DNA of 64,000 bases, from the NCBI RefSeq assembly GCF_036802865.1, contig NZ_DAIRVK010000001.1, positions 806,001 through 870,000 on the forward strand. The letters run 5' to 3'. The notes beneath the pieces were generated by a model, which searched no databases, was not told the DNA's origin, and saw only the letters and a program-made list of their open reading frames with translations. The position numbers were made by a program, and so were the translations under genes. Of this stretch, positions 49,878 to 59,350 are shown piece by piece (position 1 is the first letter of the stretch; each line of letters opens with the position of its first letter). The stretch is from Sulfurospirillum sp036802865. Its GTDB lineage: Bacteria > Campylobacterota > Campylobacteria > Campylobacterales > Sulfurospirillaceae.

Positions 49878-51347
49878 CTATTTTTTAATTATGGTTTTAA
49901 CGCTCTCATCAAGGAGAAACGTAAACGAATCAAACTGCCACACACCAAACGCTACAATCAAAATAGCCAAGGCAATAAGTGGAAAGTTTTCGCTGAACTT
50001 CATCTCACTGTTATGCTCCACTTTGCCTTCTACTTTACCAAAGGTTGCCAAGAAGAAGTGCGAAAAGTCGGCAATAAAAATGATGGCTAAGGCGACGGCA
50101 AAAATAGCCATTAATATGTACGAACCATCAATGGCTGCGGCTTTAAAGATGAGAAATTCACTCACAAAAATCGCAAAACCTGGAACACCGACCAAGGAAC
50201 AGATGGCAATACCAAACAGTACAGCTGTAAGCGGTGCAATACGGATCATGCCACCCATTTTGGTCATATCTTTGGTTCCGTAGATTTTGGCGATATTTCC
50301 TGTTGAACAAAAGGCTAATGCTTTCGTAAAGGAGTGCGCCGCACAGTGGAAAAGAGCTGCAAAAAGCCCAATAGCGCCACCCACACCCAGTCCAAAGGCG
50401 ATAACACCCATGTGAGCGATGGAGTGATATGCAAACATACGCTTAACATTGTGCTGACGAATCAAGAAAAAGGCAGAGACAAAAAGGGTTAATGTACCGC
50501 TGAGAATCATCACCGATTGTACAAAGTCAAAACCAACGCCATTGGCGACGATAGCGTAGTAGCGGATAAGTCCTAGCATGGCACATTTAAGAAGAATGCC
50601 TGAAAGTAGGGCAGAAGTAGGTGCTGGTCCTTCGGCATGAACATCGGGTAGCCATGTATGGGTAGGAGCAAGTCCTGCTTTGGTTCCAAACCCAATCAAG
50701 GCAAAGATAAAGACAAGTTTTAGCGCCATAGGATCTAATTGGGCTGCATTGGCAAGAAGATTGGAGTAGAGCATCGCTTCACCATCGATTTTACCGTTTG
50801 CCGCAGAGTACAGTAAGATGGTTGCATACAGTGCAAACGCTAAGCCAATACTACACAAGACGATGTATTTGTAACCACTTTCGGTAGATTTTTGATCTTT
50901 TTTAACTGCAACAAGAAAAACAGATGCAAGTGTCGTTGCCTCAATAGCTGCCCACATAAAGGCGATGTTATTACACAAGACACTTAAGCTCATGGTCCAT
51001 GTAAAGATGAAGCTGAGCGCAAAGTAGTTTTTGACCTCTTTAAGGCTGATATGCCCATCTTCGAGTTCCCATTTCATATACGTAGTCGCATAGATATTGA
51101 CCAGTAACCCAGTAATAGCAATCAGTGATAAAAAGATAGCTCCTAACGAATCCAAGAAAATAAAGTTATGAAAAAGGGAGAGTTCAGCTCCATTCACAAC
51201 GTCACGCACTGCTGAGAGTAAGAGTGCTGAGACCATAATGCTTAATAGAATGTGTAGTTTTTGTATGAATTTAAAATTCAGTGGCATCATAAACATGAGC
51301 ACGCCAAAAACAAAAGGTATGATGAGTATTAATAATAAAATGTCCAT
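49878..51347 (-). CDS. hyfF: Hydrogenase membrane subunit HyfF (Mrp/NuoN-like)
   Basis: 489 residues with about 13-14 helices. Antiporter-family core: WAAIEATTLASVFLVAV, GFGTKAGLAPTHTWLPDVH with the conserved Lys, and AYHSIAHMGVIAFGLG. A proton- or sodium-translocating subunit related to complex I NuoL/M/N. Lies between hyfE and hyfG. Confidence 0.93.
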   Translation of the reverse strand: MDILLLILIIPFVFGVLMFMMPLNFKFIQKLHILLSIMVSALLLSAVRDVVNGAELSLFHNFIFLDSLGAIFLSLIAITGLLVNIYATTYMKWELEDGHISLKEVKNYFALSFIFTWTMSLSVLCNNIAFMWAAIEATTLASVFLVAVKKDQKSTESGYKYIVLCSIGLAFALYATILLYSAANGKIDGEAMLYSNLLANAAQLDPMALKLVFIFALIGFGTKAGLAPTHTWLPDVHAEGPAPTSALLSGILLKCAMLGLIRYYAIVANGVGFDFVQSVMILSGTLTLFVSAFFLIRQHNVKRMFAYHSIAHMGVIAFGLGVGGAIGLFAALFHCAAHSFTKALAFCSTGNIAKIYGTKDMTKMGGMIRIAPLTAVLFGIAICSLVGVPGFAIFVSEFLIFKAAAIDGSYILMAIFAVALAIIFIADFSHFFLATFGKVEGKVEHNSEMKFSENFPLIALAILIVAFGVWQFDSFTFLLDESVKTIIKK

Positions 51348-51348
51348 G

Positions 51349-51996
51349 TTAGCCCCTTAAATTAACCGCTTTAGATGTATTAAGACTTCCATATGAGGCG
51401 TAAAATCGTTTCGCCAAAATACTCATAATAATCACCGCAAAAATCGCGTCTGTCAAAATACCCACTTCAACCAGTTCATGAGACGTATACGCCATAAGCG
51501 CTAGGCTTAAATGTATACCATTTTCAAACAGACAGTAAGAGAGAATCTGTTTTAGAAATGAAGTTCTCAAAATAAAGCCAAAAATTCCCATCATAAAGAT
51601 AAATGAAGCGGCAAAAAGCGGCAACGCATCTTTAAAAATTGAGAAGTGAATAAATACCTTATAAAACATCATCGCAACTGCGAGTGAAAAACTAAGCGCA
51701 ACAACGGGCGATATAAAAAAACCACCTACTGGCTCATCTTCAACCACAACACCCAATTTTTTGACAAGATTGAGTAAATAAAGAGGTACAAAGACCACTT
51801 TGATGACAAAGGCTGTGATGGACCATACCAGTAGTTCGTGTGAACCATATTTAATATATAAGGCCAAAAAGATCGTGACCAATAAAAGCGTTTGCAAGGC
51901 ATACGCTATAATGCTATGACGGTATTGTCTTAATCCAAATACCGCAAAACTTGTTCCCATCATTAAAACCGTCAAAATATCAATAATATTTGCCAT
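51349..51996 (-). CDS. hyfE: Hydrogenase membrane subunit HyfE (NuoK-like)
   Basis: 215 residues from ATG 51996, three bases after the hyfC stop; the open frame starts earlier inside hyfC. About seven helices; the C-terminal part (LSYCLFENGIHLSLALMAY and LVEVGILTDAIFAVIIMSI) is the NuoK-like MnhC/HyfE pattern with a buried Glu. Confidence 0.9.
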   Translation of the reverse strand: MANIIDILTVLMMGTSFAVFGLRQYRHSIIAYALQTLLLVTIFLALYIKYGSHELLVWSITAFVIKVVFVPLYLLNLVKKLGVVVEDEPVGGFFISPVVALSFSLAVAMMFYKVFIHFSIFKDALPLFAASFIFMMGIFGFILRTSFLKQILSYCLFENGIHLSLALMAYTSHELVEVGILTDAIFAVIIMSILAKRFYASYGSLNTSKAVNLRG

Positions 51997-51998
51997 AG

Positions 51999-52925
51999 TT
52001 ATATTCCCATAATATAGAGTGCTAATGAGGTACATGAAATCGCAAGTGCAAAGAGCATCGTTCTTTTCATCCCTTTATTGATCGTAAACCTTGGTCCAAA
52101 GTTATCGATAAAAACGCCCATGACATAAAGAAAGCCTATCTCTGCCAAGAAAATGATGAGTGATAAAATTGGATTATCGACAAGACCCGCCCATGGCATA
52201 AAAACGACGAGGAAAAATCCTAACATCGTAAATTGTTTGAGCAGTATCGCTATATCGATTATCGCCAAATCTTTACCACAAAACTCGCCTAAAACACCTT
52301 CTTGCAACTCTTGTTCTGCTTCTGCTAAGTCATAGGGTTTTCTACCCGTTTCAACATACATGACCCACAAGAATGCAGTAGATGCAATCGCATAGGAAGG
52401 AAAGGCATAACCGTAACTGCCATCAAGTATTAACGAAGAGATAAAAGGTAAACTTGTACTTCCAGCGCCCATCATGACAACGATGAGACAAATCACAGCA
52501 ACCTCTTCGGTATAAAAGCCGATGGTTCCTTCTCTGCTAGCACTTATACCTGCATAGGGGTTGGCAGTATCAAAACCAGCAACAATAAAAATAAACCTAA
52601 AAAGCGCGCCCAAATAGAGTAAAACAAAGATGTCCGAAAATTGTGTTAAAGCAAAAGAATCCGCACCATACGTAATGGGTAAAGCACAGAACATCGCTGC
52701 GGCACTGATAAAGAGCAAGTAAGGTGAAATTTGATAAATATAACTTGCACTGTATGATTTGGTTCTTCCTCTTTTTAACAATTTATAAATGTCATAATAG
52801 GTTTGAAAAATGCTCGGTCCAATTCTTGATTGAAATTTAGCTCTTAGCTTTCTTGAAATTCCATCAAAGAGAGGAGCAACTAATATAGCTGAAACAAGTT
52901 GTAATAGTAGATAAAAAAAGTCCAT
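51999..52925 (-). CDS. hyfC: Hydrogenase membrane subunit HyfC (NuoH/HycD-like)
   Basis: 308 residues, about eight helices. NuoH family motifs: LRAKFQSRIGPSIFQTYYD, FDTANPYAGISASREG and GRKPYDLAEAEQELQEG. Anchors the catalytic arm to the membrane and links it to the pump subunits. Confidence 0.95.
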   Translation of the reverse strand: MDFFYLLLQLVSAILVAPLFDGISRKLRAKFQSRIGPSIFQTYYDIYKLLKRGRTKSYSASYIYQISPYLLFISAAAMFCALPITYGADSFALTQFSDIFVLLYLGALFRFIFIVAGFDTANPYAGISASREGTIGFYTEEVAVICLIVVMMGAGSTSLPFISSLILDGSYGYAFPSYAIASTAFLWVMYVETGRKPYDLAEAEQELQEGVLGEFCGKDLAIIDIAILLKQFTMLGFFLVVFMPWAGLVDNPILSLIIFLAEIGFLYVMGVFIDNFGPRFTINKGMKRTMLFALAISCTSLALYIMGI

Positions 52926-52937
52926 TTCTTCTCCCTT

Positions 52938-54881
52938 TTATAGATAGTAATAACCAAAGATGAGTACCAAGCAAAGATAAATCAAGATATAACCCGCATA
53001 CAGATTGGTTCTACCATTTTGAAAGATACCAATTTTATCTGCGATCACCATGACGTAATGAATAACGGGCGCATAAAGCTTATCCCAAAAGAAATCATGT
53101 GTTTTATGTTTGTAGACTGCTTTTGAAAAGTAGCCATCAATCTTAATCTCTTGTTCGTATTTCAAAATAAAACTAAGGGCTTTTTTAATGTCCCCTGTAA
53201 AGGAGTTTGAACCGATTTGCATACTTTTGTTGTAAATAAAACCGCACGCCCATGGTTCAGTAACTCTCACGTCTTTATTGTTTGCTTTTAAAATGTAAAC
53301 AAATACGAAAGGCAGGATGGCACAAAGAAACATGACCATCACAATGATAGGCATGGAGATTAATTCATATGAACTCACGTTGGTCTGTGGTATCAATGTC
53401 AGAACAATCTTTGAGAGCATGTCGACGATGTTATTCATAAAAAGACCTATTCCTACACAGAAACTTGCCAATAAACCTAATGGTAAAAGTCTTATAAAGG
53501 AGACTTCTTTAGCCTCTTCGACACTTTTGGTATCACGTGCCACGCCTAGAAAAACGGCACCGTATATTTTTGAAAATGCCATGATTGCCATTGCTCCCGT
53601 AATGGAAAGAGCGATGATGGCAAGAGAAAAGAAAAATCGTGATGCAGCACCTTCTTCCATGCCACCCATAACCATTGTTTTATAGATGATCCATTCACTT
53701 GCAAAGCCATTGAGTGGAGGTAAAGCACAGATGGAGAGTGCTGCAACAAAAAAGATGATGGAGGTGATAGGCATCTTTTTATGCAAGCCACCTAGAAGAT
53801 CCATGTTGCGTGTTTTTGTTGCGGTGAAGATGTTGCCACTGAGCATAAAGAGGAGTGATTTGAAAACTGCATGGTTTAAAATATGGAAGAAGGCAGCGAT
53901 AAAGCCTAGTAAGGCAATCATAGGTGAATTGGTTCCCAGTCCGTAAAAAGCACCACCCAGTCCTAAGAAGATAATGCCTACGTTTTCACAGGAACTGTAC
54001 GCAATGGACGCTTTGTAATCGTTGGAAACGAGGGAATAAATAATCCCAAAAACACAGCTTAATGCACCAACAAAAAGGAGTATATAGCCAAATTGAACAA
54101 ACTGTGGCAAGAGGAGTGCAAATTTTATAAAAGCAAAGAGTGCCACTTTGATCATAACGCCGCTCATCAGTGCTGAAGCGTTTGAAGGGGATTGACAGTA
54201 GGCGAGTGGCAACCAGACATGGAAAGGAAACATACCCGCTTTTGAGCCAAAGCCTACAAGGAGGAGGACAAAAAGAGTAAGGCTTGTGCCAAATCCCATG
54301 TTAAGTTCATCAAACGCGCTAAACTCAAAACCACCTGCTATGCTTGCCATAATTAAAAGAGCAACCATTAAACACGATGCCCCGATTTGGGCAATTCCCA
54401 AATAAATCATAACGTTTTTGCCCGCACCTTCACCATCATTGATTAAAATGAGAAATGCGGAGATCAGTGTCATCATCTCCCATAAAAGCATAAAAGAGAA
54501 GACATTATCACTTGCAATGACTAAGAGCATGGAGAGAATAAAAGCATTAAAGAGCGAAGCAAAAACCGCTAAATTGGCTTTTTTCTCATAAAACATTGCA
54601 TAATCAAAGCTAAAAAGTGAAACTGCAAAAGCAATTAAACTCACTAAAAAGCTAAAAAACATTCCCAGTGTATCAAGTCTAAAAAGAGGTGAACTGATAA
54701 AATTTCCCGGTAATTGCCATGTCAATGTATTTCCCAGATTAGAAAAGAAAAATATCGCTGCATAAAGCGAAATGACACTGGCTAAACCAAAGCCTATCTT
54801 TTGGGCAAGAAGGGGTTTTTTATAGAGAACAAGGGAAAGTAGGGAGGTTAACAAAAATAGAGTGTATATGGTTTGCATCAT
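52938..54881 (-). CDS. hyfB: Hydrogenase membrane subunit HyfB (NuoL-like)
   Basis: 647 residues with about 16 helices, the large antiporter-like subunit. Motifs: LLWEMMTLISAFLIL with the conserved Glu, GFGSKAGMFPFHVWLPLAY with Lys, and ILNHAVFKSLLFMLSG. Starts ATG 54881 overlapping the hyfA stop by four bases. With HyfF it makes two predicted pump modules; no hyfD lies between hyfC and hyfE. Confidence 0.94.
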   Translation of the reverse strand: MMQTIYTLFLLTSLLSLVLYKKPLLAQKIGFGLASVISLYAAIFFFSNLGNTLTWQLPGNFISSPLFRLDTLGMFFSFLVSLIAFAVSLFSFDYAMFYEKKANLAVFASLFNAFILSMLLVIASDNVFSFMLLWEMMTLISAFLILINDGEGAGKNVMIYLGIAQIGASCLMVALLIMASIAGGFEFSAFDELNMGFGTSLTLFVLLLVGFGSKAGMFPFHVWLPLAYCQSPSNASALMSGVMIKVALFAFIKFALLLPQFVQFGYILLFVGALSCVFGIIYSLVSNDYKASIAYSSCENVGIIFLGLGGAFYGLGTNSPMIALLGFIAAFFHILNHAVFKSLLFMLSGNIFTATKTRNMDLLGGLHKKMPITSIIFFVAALSICALPPLNGFASEWIIYKTMVMGGMEEGAASRFFFSLAIIALSITGAMAIMAFSKIYGAVFLGVARDTKSVEEAKEVSFIRLLPLGLLASFCVGIGLFMNNIVDMLSKIVLTLIPQTNVSSYELISMPIIVMVMFLCAILPFVFVYILKANNKDVRVTEPWACGFIYNKSMQIGSNSFTGDIKKALSFILKYEQEIKIDGYFSKAVYKHKTHDFFWDKLYAPVIHYVMVIADKIGIFQNGRTNLYAGYILIYLCLVLIFGYYYL

Positions 54882-55528
54882 GCTTCCTCTGTGTTGGTTT
54901 CTGCTGTTTCAGTTGGGGCTGGTTTTGGTTCTTTTGGTTTCTTAACTTCAGGAGCAGGAATGTTTGTAAATGTAAGGTCAGGTAAGATGGCTTTTAAAAA
55001 TGGTGCCATATCGCCTTTGATTTTTTTACCAAATTTGCACTCAACAAGCACAGGATCAATCATCACCAATGCTCCTGTTGGGCAAACACCAACACACGCA
55101 GGACCGCTTTCGATTCCATCGCACATATCACATTTAATAGCGATGCTTTTAAGCCCGCTGATACAACCTGCTTCCAAGTGGCGTTCTACTTCATCTATAA
55201 TGGAAGGAGGGAATTCAGCATCGATGTTTATTGCCCCATAAGGACAGGCAATCGTACAGAGTTTACAGCCGATACAGATCTCTTCACAAAGCTCAACACA
55301 GGCATTGGCGATACGAAGGGCACCCGTTGGGCAGACATTGGCACATGGAGCATCATCACATTGACGACACTGGTTAGGCATTTTACCACTCTCTAACGTG
55401 AGAACATCCAGTCTTTTTTTGGAGAGTTTACCACGCATGTAGGCATGTTTAACACATGTTTTCATACAGGCATTACAAGCGATGCAAAGGTCTGGATTGG
55501 TAATGACGAATTTATGAACTTTTGACAT
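54878..55528 (-). CDS. hyfA: Hydrogenase ferredoxin subunit HyfA (HycB-like)
   Basis: 216 residues with four [4Fe-4S] motifs: CIACNACMKTC, CRQCDDAPCANVCP, CIGCKLCTIACP and CDMCDGIESGPACVGVCP. First gene of the operon. In E. coli such subunits receive electrons from formate dehydrogenase H; none is encoded here, so the partner is either elsewhere or a soluble ferredoxin. A Pro/Glu/Thr-rich tail of about 30 residues (PKPAPTETAETNTEEA) is unusual. Confidence 0.93.
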   Translation of the reverse strand: MSKVHKFVITNPDLCIACNACMKTCVKHAYMRGKLSKKRLDVLTLESGKMPNQCRQCDDAPCANVCPTGALRIANACVELCEEICIGCKLCTIACPYGAINIDAEFPPSIIDEVERHLEAGCISGLKSIAIKCDMCDGIESGPACVGVCPTGALVMIDPVLVECKFGKKIKGDMAPFLKAILPDLTFTNIPAPEVKKPKEPKPAPTETAETNTEEA

Positions 55529-55836
55529 AGACTATCCTCTATGGTTTGTATAGTTTCATTGTATCAAAATTGCTAGAACTCATTTCAAAAAGTTAAGAAC
55601 GAATACGCTTTTTGACTCTGATAGAGAAATGATACTCCATCAATATGATGACGAAATGATACTACACCTTTATAGCATGAATATAGCATTAATTTATAGT
55701 TTTCTTTTGTTATAAAGGTTATTAATAATATTTAGAAAATTTTAAATTAAGAAAGAATAATGGTATGGAGGCTATGAAATAAATGCTATTTTCATGCTAC
55801 AGATTTTACCTATAATGACAAAATAAAGATGAAGAA
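55529..55836. other. hyfA upstream region with direct repeats
   Basis: 308 bases without a gene. GATACAAT at about 55561-55568 (minus strand) can serve as a -10 element for hyfA; no sigma-54 type GG-N10-GC site was seen. GAAATGATACT occurs twice, 27 bases apart (55626-55636 and 55653-55663), resembling a sequence at 44763-44815 in the island. The remainder is AT-rich. Confidence 0.5.
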
Positions 55837-56112
55837 TTAGGGTTCTTTTAAGCCTAAAAGTAACCGATACGACCCTGGTGTCCCTGGCGGTAAAAGCGCT
55901 ACTCTATCGCCCTCTTGTAAAAGCGTCTCTTTGGGACGTACGGTATGGTTAATGAAAACAGCTTCAACCTCTTGAGGTTCAAGCCCTAAAAAGCTCACCA
56001 GTTGATGCACATTTGTTCCCTCAGGAATACTCATTTGTGCATCAAGATATGCAAACTGGTTGGCTTTGAGTTTTTCGCGTAAAAAAGAGAAAGCATTCAG
56101 TATAATAAGCAT
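55837..56112 (-). CDS. MoaD/ThiS-family ubiquitin-like protein
   Basis: 91 residues with the beta-grasp pattern of MoaD/ThiS: IPEGTNVHQLVSFLGL, VFINHTVRPKETLLQEGDRVALLPPGTPGSYR. The chain ends LLLGLKEP, so the C-terminal Gly-Gly that is adenylated in sulfur carriers is absent or not exposed. PPGTPG-YR proteins of this type occur with ThiF-like partners near tungsten or molybdenum enzymes; the ThiF-like gene here is divergent, 39 bases away. Confidence 0.82.
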   Translation of the reverse strand: MLIILNAFSFLREKLKANQFAYLDAQMSIPEGTNVHQLVSFLGLEPQEVEAVFINHTVRPKETLLQEGDRVALLPPGTPGSYRLLLGLKEP

Positions 56113-56151
56113 GAAAACTCCTTTACGAAATTATAACGAAAGAATGAAACG

Positions 56152-56937
56152 ATGAAACAATTAGACTTTATCAAAGCGCATCTTGATGAGGAATTTCTCT
56201 CATTAAAAACTACGTTTCAAGCGATGGAACTTTTCACGTGTACGTTTAAAGAGATAGAATCTTTGGCGCTTCAAAATGGTATTTTGCCATTGCGATACAA
56301 GCGAAATCAGAAGACTATTTCTACCCAAGAGCAATACACCTTGTTTCAATCGCACGTTGTGATTGTCGGATGTGGCGGCTTAGGCGGTTTTGTGGCTGAA
56401 ATGCTTACGCGCATTGGTGTTGGACATCTTACCCTCATAGATGGGGATGTTTTTGAGGAGCATAATCTCAATCGTCAGAATTTTTCTTCCATCCACACCT
56501 TAGGACGAAAAAAAGCAGACGTGCTTGCCGAAAAACTTCGAGAGATCAATCCTGCTTTAGAGGTAAAAAGCCTTTCTCTGTTTTTATCACTTCCAAAGGA
56601 TGAATCTCTCCTCGAAGAGGCGCATCTCATCGTCGATGCTTTGGACAATCCAACCATGAAATGTGCACTTGCCTCATGGGCAAAAGAGCATGAAAAACCC
56701 TTTGTTCATGGCGCAATTGCAGGCTACTATGCGCAGTTTTCAAGTTGCAGTACATTGGAAAACCTCTACCGTACACAAGGCGATGGTGCTGAAAAAACAT
56801 CGGGCAACCCCTCATTTACAGTCTGTTTCGCTGCTTCCATTCAAAGTGCTGAAGTGGTGAAATTACTGTTAGGAAAACCGCATCTTACGCAGTCTCTTAT
56901 GGGCGATTTATGGGAGTATGAGCTAACACTTATCTAA
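56152..56937 (+). CDS. HesA/MoeB/ThiF-family adenylyltransferase-like protein
   Basis: 261 residues. After a 65-residue extension (RYKRNQKTIS) comes the E1-like fold: VVIVGCGGLGGFVAEML (nucleotide loop), LIDGDVFEEHNLNRQ (Asp and Arg that contact ATP), VDALDNPTMK. The zinc CxxC pairs of MoeB/ThiF are missing. Together with the divergent MoaD-like gene it probably acts in cofactor (molybdenum or tungsten pterin) or sulfur-carrier chemistry; the exact reaction is not shown. Confidence 0.85.
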   Translation: MKQLDFIKAHLDEEFLSLKTTFQAMELFTCTFKEIESLALQNGILPLRYKRNQKTISTQEQYTLFQSHVVIVGCGGLGGFVAEMLTRIGVGHLTLIDGDVFEEHNLNRQNFSSIHTLGRKKADVLAEKLREINPALEVKSLSLFLSLPKDESLLEEAHLIVDALDNPTMKCALASWAKEHEKPFVHGAIAGYYAQFSSCSTLENLYRTQGDGAEKTSGNPSFTVCFAASIQSAEVVKLLLGKPHLTQSLMGDLWEYELTLI

Positions 56938-57073
56938 TAGATAGATGAAAATCTGACTCATTTTTTTTCTTTTTTCGTCAATACCTCGTAAAAAATACCT
57001 CAATGTAACGCATTTACAACATACATTTGCTATTCTATTCTCAGTAGAATAGCTTTAGCGTGGAGGATTGATT

Positions 57074-59347
57074 GTGGCGATTTTAAAGAAAAACATATGG
57101 CTTCTTTTTTACGTATTGGCAATATTCTTTTTCGTACTATTTGCAACATTGTCTTACTTTAGTTGGAAAAATGTTTACAATGACTATGAACTAACACAAG
57201 AAAATATGGTTAAACTCATCGCTGACTCTACACGCTCACTCTTTAAAACACAAGAAACGATTCTTAATGTTGTCGGCAATCGTTTTTTAGAAGATGAAAA
57301 CTACAAAAATAATCCCAGTGCTATGACAACCCTCAATGCTACGCTTATAGACAATCCTTCTATCGATGCTATCGCTCTTGTACTGCCAAGTGGTGCTATG
57401 ACCTTTGTCAGCGGTGGTTATGATGTAACAAAATTCCCCAATCTTTTAGAACAAGAAAGCAGTAGAGACTCTTTTCTTGCAACGCTTAAAAGCACTAAAA
57501 TGGTCTTTGGTCGTACCTATTATTTTAAACCGATTCAACAGTGGATAACCCCTATTCGTAAAGCAATTAGAGATCAAAATGGTAACATTGTGACGATTAT
57601 TACGGCTGCGCTTAGGGTCAAGGATTCTTTTGGAAGTTTTGGTGTGAATTCAGATAAAAACCATAAACACAGTATTTCGATTGTTCGAGATGAAGATTTC
57701 TATTTTCAATATATTTCAGGGACTGAAACGGACAATTACACGAGGTATTTAACCCCAATGTCGCATCAAGAAAAAGAGATGATTGCTCAAGCGGTATGGG
57801 ACACACACTCTTTTACGATGGATGAATTTCGTAAAAATGGAAGTGTTATCTCCTTTCTTTACACAGATGTTGATACTAAAACATATCTTTTTTCACTCCA
57901 ATATGAGGAGACTTACAAATTATGGATTAGCGTTCGCATTCCTTTAGAAATCATTACAAACGATTTTTTAGACAGGTTTCGTATCTACTCTGCCATTTTT
58001 GTGTTGATTGCACTTGTTTTCTTTTTTCTTTTCAGAACAATCGCGAAAGCAGAAGCAAAGCGTCATGCTGATTTGATGTTTCAAGCAACCCATGACCAAC
58101 TCACAGCCCTTCCAAATCGAAGCTATCTCCAAAAAAACATTGGTGATTGGCTTTATAAAGATGCTCCATTTTTTAGCATCCTTTATGTTGATATGGACCA
58201 TTTTAAAAATATCAATGACAATTTTGGTCACCAATACGGTGATTATCTTTTAGTCGAACTGGCAAAAAGGCTTACCTCTGTCATACCTTCTGATGCAACT
58301 GCCATAAGGCATGGCGGTGATGAGTTTGTTATTTTTGCTCATTTAATACACGATGATGCGCTTTTAGATCTTGCCAATACGATTATTGAGACCATTTCCA
58401 AACCCTATTCGATCAATAGATTGACGCTGAATGTGGGTGCGAGTATTGGTATTGCAAAATACCCAGATCATGGCGAAACGCTCGATATGCTTTTGCGTGC
58501 GGCAGATATAGCAATGTATGAATCAAAAAAGGTGAGAAACAATGCTCAAATTTTTGTGGACGCTATGCAAGAGGGCTACCTTAAAAGTGTTAAAATAGAA
58601 CATGAACTGAGAAAAGCTATCGAAAATGATGAACTGTTTATGGTGTACCAGCCTCAAATGAATAATTTGGGGCAGATTCATGGTATAGAAGCTTTGGTAC
58701 GTTGGAACAATGCCTCACTAGGTGTTGTTCCACCCGATCAATTTATCCCTGTTGCTGAAATGTCAGGACAAATGGTCAAAATGGGGCATTTTATTATTGA
58801 TCGTACGCTCAAAGAGATTAAAGAGGTTCAAACAACGCTAGGCGTAACGTTTCAAACTTCCATTAATATTTCCATACGCCAGTTTATGGAAGGTGGATTT
58901 TTAGAGCAGCTTTTAGAAATAATAGATGAGATGAAAATGAATCAAATTTCCATTACAATTGAAATCACCGAAAATCTTTTTATTGAAGATATTGACTATA
59001 TCTTGCCTCTTTTGCATGAGATACGAAAGTGTGGTATTCAAATTTCTATGGATGATTTTGGCACAGGGTATTCTTCGTTAAGTATGCTCAGAAGACTTCC
59101 GATTGATGAGCTCAAAATTGATAAAAGTTTTATCGACACGATTGGGGAAGATGAATCTGCCCAAAGAATGGTTCAGAACATTATAGCCATTGGTAAAAAT
59201 TTCAATATGCATGTCTTAGCCGAAGGCGTTGAAACGAAGGAGCAAAGAGAGCTACTGCGCTTGTTTGGATGCGATAGATTTCAAGGGTACTATTTTTCAA
59301 AACCCTTACTCAAAGCAGACCTTATAACTTTTTTTCAACAACATTAA
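57074..59347 (+). CDS. dCache-type GGDEF-EAL membrane protein
   Basis: 757 residues from GTG 57074, seven bases after GGAGG (TTG 57068 is too close). TM1 about 8-30, periplasmic Cache-like sensor domain to 300, TM2 about 305-322, GGDEF domain with intact GGDEF at about 414-418 but no RxxD I-site, then EAL domain with EALVRW, SINISIRQF, EITENLF, DDFGTGYSSL and ELKIDKSFI. Both domains look active, so the net effect on c-di-GMP depends on the periplasmic ligand. Confidence 0.93.
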   Translation: MAILKKNIWLLFYVLAIFFFVLFATLSYFSWKNVYNDYELTQENMVKLIADSTRSLFKTQETILNVVGNRFLEDENYKNNPSAMTTLNATLIDNPSIDAIALVLPSGAMTFVSGGYDVTKFPNLLEQESSRDSFLATLKSTKMVFGRTYYFKPIQQWITPIRKAIRDQNGNIVTIITAALRVKDSFGSFGVNSDKNHKHSISIVRDEDFYFQYISGTETDNYTRYLTPMSHQEKEMIAQAVWDTHSFTMDEFRKNGSVISFLYTDVDTKTYLFSLQYEETYKLWISVRIPLEIITNDFLDRFRIYSAIFVLIALVFFFLFRTIAKAEAKRHADLMFQATHDQLTALPNRSYLQKNIGDWLYKDAPFFSILYVDMDHFKNINDNFGHQYGDYLLVELAKRLTSVIPSDATAIRHGGDEFVIFAHLIHDDALLDLANTIIETISKPYSINRLTLNVGASIGIAKYPDHGETLDMLLRAADIAMYESKKVRNNAQIFVDAMQEGYLKSVKIEHELRKAIENDELFMVYQPQMNNLGQIHGIEALVRWNNASLGVVPPDQFIPVAEMSGQMVKMGHFIIDRTLKEIKEVQTTLGVTFQTSINISIRQFMEGGFLEQLLEIIDEMKMNQISITIEITENLFIEDIDYILPLLHEIRKCGIQISMDDFGTGYSSLSMLRRLPIDELKIDKSFIDTIGEDESAQRMVQNIIAIGKNFNMHVLAEGVETKEQRELLRLFGCDRFQGYYFSKPLLKADLITFFQQH

Positions 59348-59350
59348 ACA

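Noticed and set aside
55529..55620. Sigma-54 promoter for the hyf operon
   Set aside because: No GG-N10-GC element found on the minus strand; a sigma-70 type -10 is present instead.
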